Numbered from the stretch's first letter, positions 51,632-61,442 are shown. The stretch: 64,000 nucleotides of DNA from Desulfuromonas sp. TF (GCF_000472285.1 NZ_KI421413.1:281842-345841); one strand, 5' to 3'. Notes: generated by a model from the sequence alone, not told the origin. Translations and numbers: made by a program.

Positions 51632-54600
51632 TCAGCCGATCTTCGACCGACCCTCACGCAGCAACTCGGCGAACTGTTCGGCGGGGACCGGTCTGCTGAA
51701 AAGAAATCCCTGGAATTTGTCGCAACCGCAGCGGCGCAGAAAGTCGAGCTGCTCTTCCGTTTCCACACCTTCGGCCACCGCTTCTATACCCAGATTGTGC
51801 GCGATGTCGATGATGCTGTTGGCCACCGATGCGCTGCCGGTATCGCTCTCCACGTCGGCGATGAAAGAGCTGTCGATCTTCAACGTATCGACCGGAAAAC
51901 GACGGAGATAGTTGAGACTGGAGTAACCGGTACCGAAATCATCCAGACTAAGTGAGATGCCGGTTTCCTTGAGCCGACTCATCATCGCCGCCGCCCCTTC
52001 GGGATGATCCATGATCATGCTTTCGGTGAGTTCGAGGTCGAGCCAGCGCGGTTCAAGGCCGGTTTCATGAAGGACTTCCGCTATCATGTCGGCGAAACCT
52101 TCATTGCGAAACTGCCGCGCCGAGATGTTGACGGCCACCGTGATCGGAGACAGTCCTTCATCCTGGAAGCTCTTGTTGCGGCGGCAGGCCTCGCGCAGTA
52201 CCCACTCTCCAATCGGCCCGATCAGCCCCGTCTCTTCGGCCACCGGGATAAAGGCGCCCGGAGACACCATGCCGCGGCGCGGATGCTGCCAGCGCACCAG
52301 GGCCTCGCTGCCGACAATCTCCCCGCTCACCACATCGATCTTCGGTTGAAAGTGCAGAATAAACTCCCCAAGTTCCAGGGCCTGACGCAGGTCGGCTTCC
52401 AGATCCATGGTTTCGATGATCCGGACGTCCATCTCCGGCGCAAAAACCTGGAACGTATCCCTCCCGGCTGACTTGGCATGGTACATGGCCAGATCGGCGT
52501 TGCGGAGAAGGATTTCTGCATCCTGGCCGTCGTCGGGGAAGAAAGTGAAACCGATGCTGGCGGTGACGCGCAGATGTCGCGAACCGATGACAAACGGCCG
52601 GGCGAGAACAGCCCGGAACTTTTCCAAGGCGGTGACCGCGCCCCTCATCGTTTCGATCTCCTGCAGCAGAATGACGAATTCATCGCCGCCGATCCGGGCC
52701 AGAGTATCCTGGGAACGCACCTCTGTTTCGAGTCTCTCGGCCACCCTTTTCAACAATTCGTTGCCGATGCTATGCCCAAGGCTGTCATTGATGATCTGAA
52801 AGCGGTCGAGGTCGAGCAGCAGGATCGCCATCTTCTTGCCCGTGCGCCGGGCGTGGGCAATCCCCTGGCGGATGCGGTCGGAGAGCAGGTTTCGGTTGGC
52901 CAGTCCGGTCAGATGATCAAAATTGGAGCGGCGCTCGAGCTCTTCCTCGTAGTTTTTGCGCTCGGTAACATCGTTGATGATGCTGACGAAATGGGTCAAC
53001 TCGCCGGAGGGATCGCGGACCGGGGCCACAGAAAACTCGTTCCAGAAGAGCCGCCCATCCTTTCGATAGTTGCGCACCAGCGCCTTGGCGGCGTGCCCCT
53101 CCTCCAGAGCCGCTCGGATCTCGATCAATCCGGGCTGGCGATGATCGCTTCCGACGAACAGGTGCGGATTGCAGCCGAGTACCTCCTCGATGGAATAGCC
53201 CGTGATCTTTTCGACTGCCGGGTTTGCATAGGTGATCGGCATCTCGGGGGGGTTCGCTTCGCTGATCATAATGCCGTTGATGCTTGCCTCGATGGCCCGG
53301 TTGCGCAACCGCAGAATTTCCTGCGCCTGCTGGTGAGCGATCTCGGTGCGCAAGGAACCAACACCGAAGCCAAGATCATTCGCCAGTTCCTTGAGCAGTT
53401 GGACTTCTTCGATGAAAAAGCATTCCTCACTGGAAAAAATGATCAGACAGCCGAGTTGAACGTTCTTTGTTCCCAGGCAAAGGACAAAGGCGCTGCGAAG
53501 TTTCAGGGTTTTGCTGAGATGGCGACAGTGGGTGCATTGGCCGCACGCTAAAAGTTCATCTTCCAGCGAGATCTCGCGGCTGATTCTCTCCTTGCAGATG
53601 CGCTCGATGTGCGAGACAAACCGGCAACCGCCCTTCTCCATCCGGTCGAAGAATTCCCGAGCCAAGCCCGGTTGAATAGCAGGGGAAAAATCCTCTTCAT
53701 CCAGTCCAAACAGCCAGACGAGAGCCATGGGATAGCCCGATTCCACGAGGATGCGCAGGATCCTCTCGACCAGTTCCCGCTCCGACTGAGCCCTCACCAG
53801 AATCTCGTTGCAGCGGCTGATCATCCGAAGAGTCCGGTTCAACCTGAGCAGCTCGACTTCCGATCGTTTCTGTTCGCTGATATCGCGAATGATGGTTGAA
53901 AGGTGACTGAGCTTTCCATCGGCCCGGCGGTGGGCGATGACGACTTGAGAGACCGGAACTTCCTCTCCGGAAGCAGTCAGCAGGGCTGTTTCGCCGCGCC
54001 AGGTCCCCTTTTTAACAGCTGAGGAAAGCACCTTGCGGGCGAGAAGTTCCATCGCCCAGGCCGGATGAAAATCGGAAAACCGCAGCCCCACCAGTTCGCC
54101 CTCGTCCGGCAAACCGATCAACCGACGCCCGGCGGGATTGATGTATTCGATCCGCCCCTCGGCATCGGCAACCCCGACGAAATCCGTAGTCGCTTCGATG
54201 AGCGCGGTCAACCTTTGCAGCATCTCCCCGGCTCGTTTGCGCTCGGTGATGTCGAAAACCACCGCCATGATGCCTCGAACCTGTTCGTTCTCGTCTCGCA
54301 AGGGCGCCGTGGAGATGCTGATGTCGATATTTTTCCCGTCCCTGGTCCTGCGCACCACCTCCTTCTGGAATACGCTCTGACCGGCAATCGTCTGGCGAAT
54401 GATTTCTTGAAATTCTTTCAGGTTCTCCGGCGGGACGATCGGATTGGGATGACCGATGACTTCTTCCGTGGCCCAGCCGAAGACCCGCTCGGCCGAGCGG
54501 TTCCAGGCCATGATCGTGCCGTCGGCAGAGACGGCAAAAATCGCCGCCGGCGACGCTTCGACAATCGACTCGTAGGTGTGCAGCGCCTCCTGCAGCCGTC

Positions 54601-55384
54601 CCTGGAGATGCTCTTTTTCGGTATTGTCCTGAGCGATGGCCTTGAGGTGAAGCAACCTGCCTTCCTCGTCGTAATGGAGATTAATGGTCCAGGAGAGATA
54701 GTAGACGTCGCCTTTCCGACTGAGGATCCGGTTGCTGTAGCTGACGTGCCGCAATCGGCGGTCTACCCATTCGGCGAAGGCCCTGCGGGTTGCTTCCCGG
54801 TCCTCCGGATGCACGAATCCGAAAGCGGAGAGGCCAAGGCATTGATCGGGGAGCAGCCCGAAATATTTTTCCGCCATTCGGTTGACGAAGAGGTAACGGC
54901 CTTCGGTGTCGATCTGGACCACCAGATCCTCGGTACCCTCGACGAACTCACGGTACTTTTCCATCTCCTCGCGGAAATGCCGTTGCAGGGTCCGGTGACG
55001 TTCACGAAGCTCCTTCTCCGCCATCGCCCTTTCGACGGCAAACCTGAGCCGCTCCAGGTTGTCCTTGAACAGGTAGTCTGTGGCACCGAGAGCGATGGTC
55101 TCCAGGGCCAGTTCTTCGTCGATCATTCCTGAAATGATAATGAAGGGGATGTCGAGGTCTTGCTTGCGCAGGTGGGCGAGAGCTTCCAGGGCGCTATACC
55201 CGGGAAGATGATAATCGGCAAGAATCAGATCGGGCGGCGACGAGAGATCCTCGATGAACTCCTCTTCGGTGTCAACCCGCCGCCAGTCGAAAACCAATCC
55301 GCCGGCTTTCAACTCGGCTGCCATGAGCTCGGCATCAATCTGTTGGTCTTCGATGACGAGAATCCGCAGGGGGGAGTTCACCAA
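51632..55384 (-). CDS. REC/multi-PAS/GGDEF/EAL c-di-GMP protein
   Basis: 1250 residues with no membrane span. Domain order: receiver (1-125, acidic pair near residue 12, Asp57 in DLILADYHLPGY), PAS (about 135-255), PAS (265-385), PAS (390-510), a GAF-like or unassigned region (about 520-700) with a Cys cluster CGQCTHC, PAS (705-830), GGDEF (835-1000, intact RIGGDEF) and EAL (1010-1245, intact SEALVRW and DFGTGYSSL). Both cyclase and phosphodiesterase may be active. The start is TTG at 55384 or GTG at 55381, with AAAGGA about 6-9 bases upstream. It probably integrates a kinase signal with redox or small-molecule sensing. Confidence 0.93.
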   Translation of the reverse strand: MVNSPLRILVIEDQQIDAELMAAELKAGGLVFDWRRVDTEEEFIEDLSSPPDLILADYHLPGYSALEALAHLRKQDLDIPFIIISGMIDEELALETIALGATDYLFKDNLERLRFAVERAMAEKELRERHRTLQRHFREEMEKYREFVEGTEDLVVQIDTEGRYLFVNRMAEKYFGLLPDQCLGLSAFGFVHPEDREATRRAFAEWVDRRLRHVSYSNRILSRKGDVYYLSWTINLHYDEEGRLLHLKAIAQDNTEKEHLQGRLQEALHTYESIVEASPAAIFAVSADGTIMAWNRSAERVFGWATEEVIGHPNPIVPPENLKEFQEIIRQTIAGQSVFQKEVVRRTRDGKNIDISISTAPLRDENEQVRGIMAVVFDITERKRAGEMLQRLTALIEATTDFVGVADAEGRIEYINPAGRRLIGLPDEGELVGLRFSDFHPAWAMELLARKVLSSAVKKGTWRGETALLTASGEEVPVSQVVIAHRRADGKLSHLSTIIRDISEQKRSEVELLRLNRTLRMISRCNEILVRAQSERELVERILRILVESGYPMALVWLFGLDEEDFSPAIQPGLAREFFDRMEKGGCRFVSHIERICKERISREISLEDELLACGQCTHCRHLSKTLKLRSAFVLCLGTKNVQLGCLIIFSSEECFFIEEVQLLKELANDLGFGVGSLRTEIAHQQAQEILRLRNRAIEASINGIMISEANPPEMPITYANPAVEKITGYSIEEVLGCNPHLFVGSDHRQPGLIEIRAALEEGHAAKALVRNYRKDGRLFWNEFSVAPVRDPSGELTHFVSIINDVTERKNYEEELERRSNFDHLTGLANRNLLSDRIRQGIAHARRTGKKMAILLLDLDRFQIINDSLGHSIGNELLKRVAERLETEVRSQDTLARIGGDEFVILLQEIETMRGAVTALEKFRAVLARPFVIGSRHLRVTASIGFTFFPDDGQDAEILLRNADLAMYHAKSAGRDTFQVFAPEMDVRIIETMDLEADLRQALELGEFILHFQPKIDVVSGEIVGSEALVRWQHPRRGMVSPGAFIPVAEETGLIGPIGEWVLREACRRNKSFQDEGLSPITVAVNISARQFRNEGFADMIAEVLHETGLEPRWLDLELTESMIMDHPEGAAAMMSRLKETGISLSLDDFGTGYSSLNYLRRFPVDTLKIDSSFIADVESDTGSASVANSIIDIAHNLGIEAVAEGVETEEQLDFLRRCGCDKFQGFLFSRPVPAEQFAELLREGRSKIG

Positions 55385-55883
55385 GACGTTCCTTTCCAGG
55401 CGTACTCAGCAGGAGGAGAAATCTTACTCCCGCCGGAGCAGAATGCTAACAAAGATGATGGGTTTAATCAGACATAGGCAGGTTTCTTGCCAGAAAGTCA
55501 TCCCCCCTCTCCTTTTTTTTGAGAAATCACGAGCGGTATCGATCAGGTAAACTATAACAATCTTAGACGTTTTAGCAAAGGCGGAAAACATGACTAAACT
55601 GGAATTAATTTGGGGCAGGTGGAAGGTAGCTGGCGGCGCTAAGCGATCTAACTGACGGAGAGCATGATCATGCATGACAAGGCCGGTGCGCCGGCGGCAG
55701 ACGCTCCGAGACTGACGCGAACAAAAACTGAAACCATGCGATCCTCTATCTAATTTCCTGTAAATCGGCTAAAATGCGCGATGGTCGCAACAATGTTACG
55801 GCGCTTTCAGACATTGAATCAAGAAGACCAATCGGTGCCGCCCTACACCCGTTGGGAGAATGTATAGACGCGAGGTATGCGCA
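55385..55883. other. 499-base intergenic region
   Basis: Divergent region between the multi-PAS gene and the GH17-GT2 gene. A 21-codon frame at 55590-55655 has AAAGGCGG upstream of ATG but resembles nothing known. A GC hairpin GCCGG-TGCG-CCGGC lies at 55682-55695. A poly-T tract occurs near 55515. No other gene, tRNA or recognisable riboswitch was found. Confidence 0.5.
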
Positions 55884-58517
55884 ATGCGCAAAGACAGTTT
55901 TATCATTGCTATCACTGTTGCCGTAATAACCATCGTATTTTGGGCCCTGATCAATCGCCCCGAAGCGGAACCGCCATGGCCATCGACGATTCAGGGCTTC
56001 TCCTTTGCCCCCTATCACGCCGGACAGTCGGCTATCTCCCGCATCTATCCCAGTCGGGAACAGATCGATGCGGATCTGGCGCTGCTTTCCGGTCATACCC
56101 ACGCGGTGCGTACGTACAGTGTAGACGGCATCCTTGGGGATATCCCCCCGCTGGCCCGCACACATCGGATCAATGTTGCCCTAGGCGCCTGGCTCGATGA
56201 GGATCGGGACAGGAACGCGCAGGAAATCTCCAGCTTGTTGGAGGTCGTCTCCGGAGCGCGTAATGTGGTGCGCATCATTGTCGGTAACGAGGTACTGCTG
56301 CGCGGCAATCTATCCGTGGCGGAACTGGCCGATCATCTGGAGCGTGTACGCTCGGCGACCGATATCCCCGTGAGTACGGCGGAGCCCTGGCATGTTTGGA
56401 TCGACCACCCGGAACTCGTCGATCATGTGGACTATATCGCCGTGCACATGCTGCCCTACTGGGAGGGCCTCTCAGTCGAGAGGGCAGTCGATTATGTGGT
56501 CGAGCGCATGGACGAACTCAAGGGCCATTTCCCCGACAAACGCATTGTGATCACCGAGGTTGGCTGGCCGAGCAACGGACGGACCATAAAGGAGGCCGTG
56601 GCTTCGGAGTCCAATCAGGCGACCTTTTTGCGCCGGTTCCTGGCGCGTGCCGCTGAGGAAGGCTACATCTATTACGTGATGGAGGCCTTTGACCAGCCAT
56701 GGAAGCGGAAAACGGAAGGTTCGGTAGGGGCCTACTGGGGTGTGTACGATACCCGGCGACAGCCCAAATTCACCTTTGAAGATCCCATTGTCAAGGTCCC
56801 CGAGTGGCCAATGCTTGCGGCCATCTCCGTAATCGCGGCATTGATCACCTTTGCTCTGCTGCTTATCGACAGCCGGCGTCTTCGTAAACGCGGGCGCAGC
56901 TTTCTCGCCGTGATCGCCTACGTGGCCGCTACTGCAGTGGTTTGGATCGTCTACGATTACTCAAACCAATACCTGACTCTTGCCAATATCATGGTAGGCG
57001 TACTGTTGATTCTGGGCATGATCGGCGTCATCATCGTGTTGCTGGCCGAGGCTCATGAATGGGCCGAAGCCCTGTGGCTGCGTGAACATCGCCGCCAGTT
57101 CATGCCGCAAGAGGTTGCTGACGAAATGCTGCCCATGGTTTCCATCCATGTGCCGGCTTATAACGAACCGCCTGATATGATGATTGAGACCCTCGATGCC
57201 TTGGCGGCTCTCGATTATCCCCGCTATGAAGTTCTGGTGATTGACAACAACACTAAGGACCCTTCTGTATGGAAACCCGTCGAAGCCCATTGCGCCAGAC
57301 TAGGTTCCCGGTTCCGATTTTTCCACAAATCCCCCCTGCCCGGATACAAGGCGGGCGCCCTTAATTTTGCCATACAGAAGACTGCGGCTGAGGCCGAGAT
57401 CGTGGCAGTTATTGACAGCGACTACAAGGTCCATCCACGTTGGCTGCGTGACCTGTGTCCGCAATTCTTGAATCCAGAGATAGCCATCGTGCAAGCGCCG
57501 CAGGATTATCGCGATAGTCAGGAAAACGCCTTCAAAGCGATGGCCTATGCGGAATACCGAGGGTTTTTCTACATTGGCATGATCGTCCGTAACGAACGAA
57601 ACGCCATTATCCAGCATGGCACCATGACCATGGTGCGGCGCACGGCGCTGGAGCAGGTGAATGGCTGGGCGGAGTGGTGCATTACCGAGGATGCGGAACT
57701 GGGCCTGCGGATTTTTGAGGCGGGGCTGAAGGCTTCCTATATTCCTCAAAGCTATGGCCGCGGCCTGATGCCCGATACCTTCATCGACTACAAAAAGCAG
57801 CGTTTTCGTTGGGCCTACGGCTCAGTGCAAATCATGCGCAGGCATAGCCGGACACTGCTGTTCGACACCCAGGGCGATCTGACTATTGGCCAGCGGTATC
57901 ACTTTTTGGCCGGTTGGCTGCCGTGGCTTGCCGATGGCATCAACGTGATTTTTAACCTGGCAGCCTTGTCCTGGTCGGCCGCGATGGTGCTGGCGCCCAC
58001 CAAGGTGGCGCCGCCATTGCTTATATTCGCCGTTTTGCCGCTGGTTCTATTCTTATTCAAGGTAGTTAAACTCATCTACCTGTACGAGACCCGCGTTGGC
58101 GCCAAAGGTATTCAGATTCTGGCCGCAGCCTTTGCAGGCCTGTCCCTGTCCCATACTATCGGTATCGCCGTACTGACCGGGCTTTTCAAAACCGGCCTGC
58201 CTTTCTTCCGCACTCCCAAACAGGCCAGCAAACAGGCGCTTGTCAAAGCTCTTCAGGCGGCCCGGGAAGAAACCCTGTTACTTATCGGTCTTTGTCTGGC
58301 GTCCGGCGCCATCATTGCCCGAATCGGCGTTGAGTCGCTGGATCTGCTCGTCTGGTGCATTATGCTGTTGATTCAGGGAATTCCGTATGCTTCAACCCTC
58401 GCGGTTTCCATCCTCAGTGCCTTGCCCCATCTGCCGGCAGGTTCTATCGGAGAAACCGGCAGTATGAGGAATACTGCTCAAACGGTTGTGGGACCCAAGG
58501 CAAGGCCACATGCCTGA
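55884..58517 (+). CDS. GH17-GT2 fusion, beta-glucan synthase-like membrane protein
   Basis: 877 residues from the ATG at 55884, with GAGGT 7-8 bases upstream (the ATG at 55860 is too close to GGGAG). After one N-terminal helix comes a GH17-like domain (about 35-310) with RIIVGNEVLLRG and IVITEVGWPSNG, the two catalytic Glu segments. Four helices follow. A GT2 domain starts at about residue 415: VSIHVPAYNEPPDMM, IDNNTKDPS, AVIDSDYKVHPRWL, and QKQRFRWAYG-type RFRWAYGSVQ. A further helical bundle ends the protein. This matches beta-1,3(1,6)-glucan synthases such as Pseudomonas and Bradyrhizobium Ndv-type proteins. It likely makes a periplasmic or secreted glucan. Confidence 0.88.
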   Translation: MRKDSFIIAITVAVITIVFWALINRPEAEPPWPSTIQGFSFAPYHAGQSAISRIYPSREQIDADLALLSGHTHAVRTYSVDGILGDIPPLARTHRINVALGAWLDEDRDRNAQEISSLLEVVSGARNVVRIIVGNEVLLRGNLSVAELADHLERVRSATDIPVSTAEPWHVWIDHPELVDHVDYIAVHMLPYWEGLSVERAVDYVVERMDELKGHFPDKRIVITEVGWPSNGRTIKEAVASESNQATFLRRFLARAAEEGYIYYVMEAFDQPWKRKTEGSVGAYWGVYDTRRQPKFTFEDPIVKVPEWPMLAAISVIAALITFALLLIDSRRLRKRGRSFLAVIAYVAATAVVWIVYDYSNQYLTLANIMVGVLLILGMIGVIIVLLAEAHEWAEALWLREHRRQFMPQEVADEMLPMVSIHVPAYNEPPDMMIETLDALAALDYPRYEVLVIDNNTKDPSVWKPVEAHCARLGSRFRFFHKSPLPGYKAGALNFAIQKTAAEAEIVAVIDSDYKVHPRWLRDLCPQFLNPEIAIVQAPQDYRDSQENAFKAMAYAEYRGFFYIGMIVRNERNAIIQHGTMTMVRRTALEQVNGWAEWCITEDAELGLRIFEAGLKASYIPQSYGRGLMPDTFIDYKKQRFRWAYGSVQIMRRHSRTLLFDTQGDLTIGQRYHFLAGWLPWLADGINVIFNLAALSWSAAMVLAPTKVAPPLLIFAVLPLVLFLFKVVKLIYLYETRVGAKGIQILAAAFAGLSLSHTIGIAVLTGLFKTGLPFFRTPKQASKQALVKALQAAREETLLLIGLCLASGAIIARIGVESLDLLVWCIMLLIQGIPYASTLAVSILSALPHLPAGSIGETGSMRNTAQTVVGPKARPHA

Positions 58518-58598
58518 AAAGGAGTCTGGGCCGAAAGCTGATAGAACCTGGCGAGGGTGAATGCCTTCCTGCCTGAAATCCTTTTGGGAGACATAACC

Positions 58599-59126
58599 AT
58601 GAAAACGCGCTGCATGATTTTTGTCCTTGCTTTGGCTCTCATTCCGGCATTGCAGGCGGCCGCGGTCGAGACACCGTCAACCTACCATCGGCTGGGAAAC
58701 TGGCAGGTCCACGGCGACAGCCCGCACTATCTGGCTTTCGGACTGGGAGCCTTCGATATCGATGAGGAACCGGTCGGCGCCGCCCGAGTCGAGCTTCGGT
58801 TCGGTAGAAAACTTTTCTTCGTCGGTCCGGCCATAGGCTTGCTGGCCAACACCGACGGCGGCTATTTCGGCTATGCCGGAATCTATGCCGACATCTCCTA
58901 CAAAAATCTGGTGATCACTCCCATGGCCGCTGGCGGCGGGTACGAGGAAGGAGAAGGCATCGATCTCGGCGGCATTTTCCAGTTCCGGGCGACACTCACC
59001 CTGGCCTACCAGTTCGACAATCTCTCGCGGCTGGGAGTTCAGCTCGGTCATCTATCAAACGGGGGCACGCATGACAGCAATCCGAGCGAACAGGACGCTT
59101 TTGTTACGTTTGCGATTCCATTCTGA
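58599..59126 (+). CDS. pagL: PagL-like lipid A 3-O-deacylase
   Basis: 175 residues from the ATG at 58599, with GGGAGA about 7-8 bases upstream. The frame from 58557 lacks a site. Signal peptide ends near QAAA-VE. The remainder is an eight-strand outer-membrane barrel with the catalytic His-Ser pair in QLGHLSNGGTHDSN and a C-terminal Phe (FVTFAIPF). PagL removes the 3-O acyl chain from lipid A in the outer membrane, changing LPS signalling and permeability. It follows the glucan-synthase-like gene by 81 bases. Confidence 0.86.
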   Translation: MKTRCMIFVLALALIPALQAAAVETPSTYHRLGNWQVHGDSPHYLAFGLGAFDIDEEPVGAARVELRFGRKLFFVGPAIGLLANTDGGYFGYAGIYADISYKNLVITPMAAGGGYEEGEGIDLGGIFQFRATLTLAYQFDNLSRLGVQLGHLSNGGTHDSNPSEQDAFVTFAIPF

Positions 59127-59242
59127 TTGCAATCGGGCACATCACATTCCTTGCGCCCGGATACTGCCGTCGCATAGGGCTCTCATCCGAGCACCACAAA
59201 GCCCGAACAGTCGGCCAGCCACTACGCTCTTGGCTGCCACAG

Positions 59243-59268
59243 AAAAAGGGCCGCCCGCCGGACGGCCC
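59243..59268 (-). terminator. Rho-independent terminator of the Met/Gly-rich protein gene
   Basis: On the minus strand GGGCCGTCC pairs with GGGCGGCCC around loop GGC (nine pairs, one G-U), followed by five T. It lies 77 bases beyond the stop at 59345. Confidence 0.85.
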
Positions 59269-59344
59269 GAGTGATCAGATAGGCAGGTGCAGTCTCTCGC
59301 AGGGATCGCCCCTTCTTTGACAACGGGGTTGAGATTGGTTCGAT

Positions 59345-59707
59345 CTAGCGGAGGCCTCCACCCATTCCGTCACCGCCCATGCCTCCCCCTGGTCCCATGC
59401 CGCGCCCCATTCCGCGCTCGGGCGGTTCCTCCGGCAGAGTGATCCCTTGCTGTTTCGCCCGTTCTTTCATCTGTTCATGGTGTTCCCGGCGAATTCTCTC
59501 GCGCTCCTCCTCAGTTGTCGCCGCACGCATCCGGGCGCTGAAATCAGTCCTTTCTTCAGGGGTCATGAGTTGGCTGCCGTAGATCTGCTCTTGTGCCGTG
59601 ACCTGAGCGCGTTCCTGGGTGGGCTGCGGGTCTGCCGCAACAGCCTGGCCAACTCCGGCAAACAGAACTCCTGCCACCATCAAACTCAGAACTGTACGCT
59701 GTAGCAT
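59345..59707 (-). CDS. Periplasmic protein with Met/Gly-rich tail
   Basis: 120 residues. A signal peptide (MLQRTVLSLMVAGVLFAGVG, cleavage near AVA-AD) is followed by a conserved helical region with QIYGSQLMTPEERTDFSARM and EERERIRREHHEQMKERAKQ, and then a Pro segment. The tail GMGRGMGPGGGMGGDGMGGG is Met/Gly-rich. The helical part recurs in an uncharacterised proteobacterial family, and Met-rich tails often bind copper. Spy/CpxP-like chaperone action is possible but not shown. AAAGGAGGT precedes the ATG. Confidence 0.82.
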   Translation of the reverse strand: MLQRTVLSLMVAGVLFAGVGQAVAADPQPTQERAQVTAQEQIYGSQLMTPEERTDFSARMRAATTEEERERIRREHHEQMKERAKQQGITLPEEPPERGMGRGMGPGGGMGGDGMGGGLR

Positions 59708-60196
59708 GATGACCTCCTTTATTTATCCCTGAGTCGGTCCATAGGAAGAAACGCATACCTTCATTTTCCTTGAGGTCCCTCATCCCTCTTTTTTCTTCGG
59801 GACTGGACCGTTCAATGAGATTACTAACACCCAATTAGGGATTTTCAATTTACTTTTTTGATCATGTTTGCGCCCGAAGGTCAGACTGCTGGAATACTCC
59901 CTCTCTTTGCCAAGACCGAAGCACGTCCGCCGTTGCGAGGCTTGAGCCGGATGACTGCGGCAACATGTGATAAAAGTCCAGGACGGCCACGGCATGCTCC
60001 CCCTGTTGACCGATTCGCGCCTGGATTTTTTTTGCGCATCAAGGCGATTAACTTCGGCGTCGGTCTCCTGGTTGGGCTGGCGGGGTATTTTCCGGCTGGT
60101 AAAGAAATGCCTGCGGGTCCCGGGCTAATTGACTCCATGTCATACCATGATAATAGATGAAAAAACCATTTTCCCCTCGGCGAAAGGAGAAACCAG
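59708..60196. other. 489-base intergenic region
   Basis: Divergent region between the Met/Gly-rich protein and the cytochrome P460 gene. The + strand frame at 59858-60160 and minus frame 59881-60240 look non-coding. A weak promoter candidate (TTGACT at 60129-60134 with GATAAT/TAATAG close by) lies before the cytochrome gene. Nothing else was recognised. Confidence 0.45.
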
Positions 60197-60694
60197 ATGC
60201 AAAAGGTGATCGGCTTTGTATTGGCGCTTGGGATGCTCATTGCGGCCCCCGGACTTCTTCAGGCGATGTCCCACGACAAGGATCTGCCCGCTGCCGAGGG
60301 AAAGGCGGTTCATCAGTACATCACCCAGACCAGCCCTTACGGGCAATGGGCTCTCGGGCCCGGCAAAGACAAGCTTTACAAGGGAACGGAACCCCACGGC
60401 GCGCTTCTGACCACTTATGTCAATGAGCCAGCCCTTCAAGCCTTGGAAAAGAAGGCTCCCTTGCCGGTTGGTTCGATCATCGTCAAGGAGAACTACATGC
60501 CGGACAAAAAACTGGCGGCGGTCACCGTGATGTACAAAAAAGCCGGTTTCAACACTCAGGCCGGCGACTATTTCTGGCTCAAATACGCACCCGACGGGAA
60601 GATCGAGGCCGAAGGGAAGGCGCAGATGTGCATCGGCTGCCACAGCGCGGCGCAGGGTGGCGACTTCCTGTTCACAAACGATCAGGGAAGATGA
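60197..60694 (+). CDS. Cytochrome P460/cytochrome c'-beta family protein
   Basis: 165 residues with a signal peptide ending LQA-M. The P460 fold segments include KGTEPHGALLTTYVN, GSIIVKENYMPDKKLAAVTVMYK and GDYFWLKYAPDGKI. The heme site CIGCH is near the C-terminus (about residue 146). The family contains hydroxylamine- or NO-reactive hemes. Whether the Lys-heme cross-link typical of P460 forms cannot be judged here. It could serve nitrogen-oxide detoxification in the periplasm. AAAGGAG lies 7 bases before the ATG. A strong terminator follows. Confidence 0.9.
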   Translation: MQKVIGFVLALGMLIAAPGLLQAMSHDKDLPAAEGKAVHQYITQTSPYGQWALGPGKDKLYKGTEPHGALLTTYVNEPALQALEKKAPLPVGSIIVKENYMPDKKLAAVTVMYKKAGFNTQAGDYFWLKYAPDGKIEAEGKAQMCIGCHSAAQGGDFLFTNDQGR

Positions 60695-60706
60695 AAAAAA
60701 CAGTGT

Positions 60707-60732
60707 CAGGGGGAGGCAAATACCTCCCCCTG
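60707..60732 (+). terminator. Hairpin terminator after cytochrome P460
   Basis: A perfect ten-base stem CAGGGGGAGG/CCTCCCCCTG with a six-base loop, followed by TTTGG. The T-run is short, but upstream A-rich sequence allows extension. Confidence 0.72.
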
Positions 60733-60758
60733 TTTGGCCTGAAGGGTCGTTTTGTGCC

Positions 60759-60804
60759 TTGACAATCATTTCTATCCTGAGAATATAAACCATACGGTTG
60801 GTTT
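60759..60804 (+). promoter_or_regulatory. Promoter and candidate operator of the TetR gene
   Basis: TTGACA (60759-60764) with AATATA 17 bases downstream or TATAAA after 19. Overlapping the -10 is AAACCA-TACGGT-TGGTTT (60787-60804), a palindrome with perfect six-base arms that contains the ACCAACCGTA-like sequence often read by TetR regulators. Autoregulation is likely. Confidence 0.6.
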
Positions 60805-60827
60805 TCTCAAAGAAAGGAGAAAAGGTC

Positions 60828-61442
60828 ATGCCCGCAAAGGGGGAAAAGACAAAAGAGAAAATCACCCGGGCGGCGGCGGAGCTGTTTCGCCGACAGGGAT
60901 TCGCCGCCACCAGCATCAGCGACCTGGTGGAAGCCGCCGGGGTGAAAAAAGGGAGCCTCTACTTTCATTTTCCGGGTAAGGACGACCTTGCTCTGGAGGT
61001 TCTGCGGCAGGCAGAGGAAGAGTTCATGGCTTTTCTCGATGCCGCCCTGACCGGCCCCACTCCGGCTGAGCGCCTTGATAACTTTTTCCTGAAGGCCCTG
61101 AAGTTCCACCGCGGCAGCGGCTTTGTCGGCGGCTGCCTGTTCGGCAACACCGCCCTGGAAGCAAGCGACTGCAACCCCCTTTACGCCTGCCGCGTTGCCG
61201 AAGTATTCGATCGGTGGACGGGAAAGATAGCGTCTGTGATCGCCGATGCCCAATATGCAGGGGAGATCCGGAGCGACCTGCCGGCGGACGTCCTCGCCCA
61301 ATTCGCGGTCTCTTCCGTGGAAGGCGGAATCATGCTGGCGCGCCTGCGCAAGGAAGAGGAGCCTCTGAGCCGCTGCCTCGACTCCCTGCGCACCCTGCTG
61401 GAACTCAAACTCGAAAAGAAGAATGGACATGCCGCGAATTGA
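60828..61442 (+). CDS. TetR/AcrR family repressor
   Basis: 204 residues from the ATG at 60828, with AAAGGAG 8-9 bases upstream. The N-terminal helix-turn-helix is typical: KITRAAAELFRRQGFAATSISDLVEAAGVKKGSLYFHFPGKDDL. The ligand-binding domain has FVGGCLFGNTALEASD, a Cys-containing segment found in TetR members that sense electrophiles or xenobiotics. It precedes the TVP38-reductase fusion by 144 bases and likely controls it. Confidence 0.9.
   Translation: MPAKGEKTKEKITRAAAELFRRQGFAATSISDLVEAAGVKKGSLYFHFPGKDDLALEVLRQAEEEFMAFLDAALTGPTPAERLDNFFLKALKFHRGSGFVGGCLFGNTALEASDCNPLYACRVAEVFDRWTGKIASVIADAQYAGEIRSDLPADVLAQFAVSSVEGGIMLARLRKEEEPLSRCLDSLRTLLELKLEKKNGHAAN

Noticed and set aside
54065..55132. 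355-codon plus-strand frame, and similar at 52478-53551
   Set aside because: Antisense to the multi-PAS protein; no ribosome-binding sites or family resemblance.
55385..55883. Riboswitch before the glucan synthase
   Set aside because: I looked for c-di-GMP-type (GEMM) conserved segments and found none, here or upstream of the cytochrome genes.
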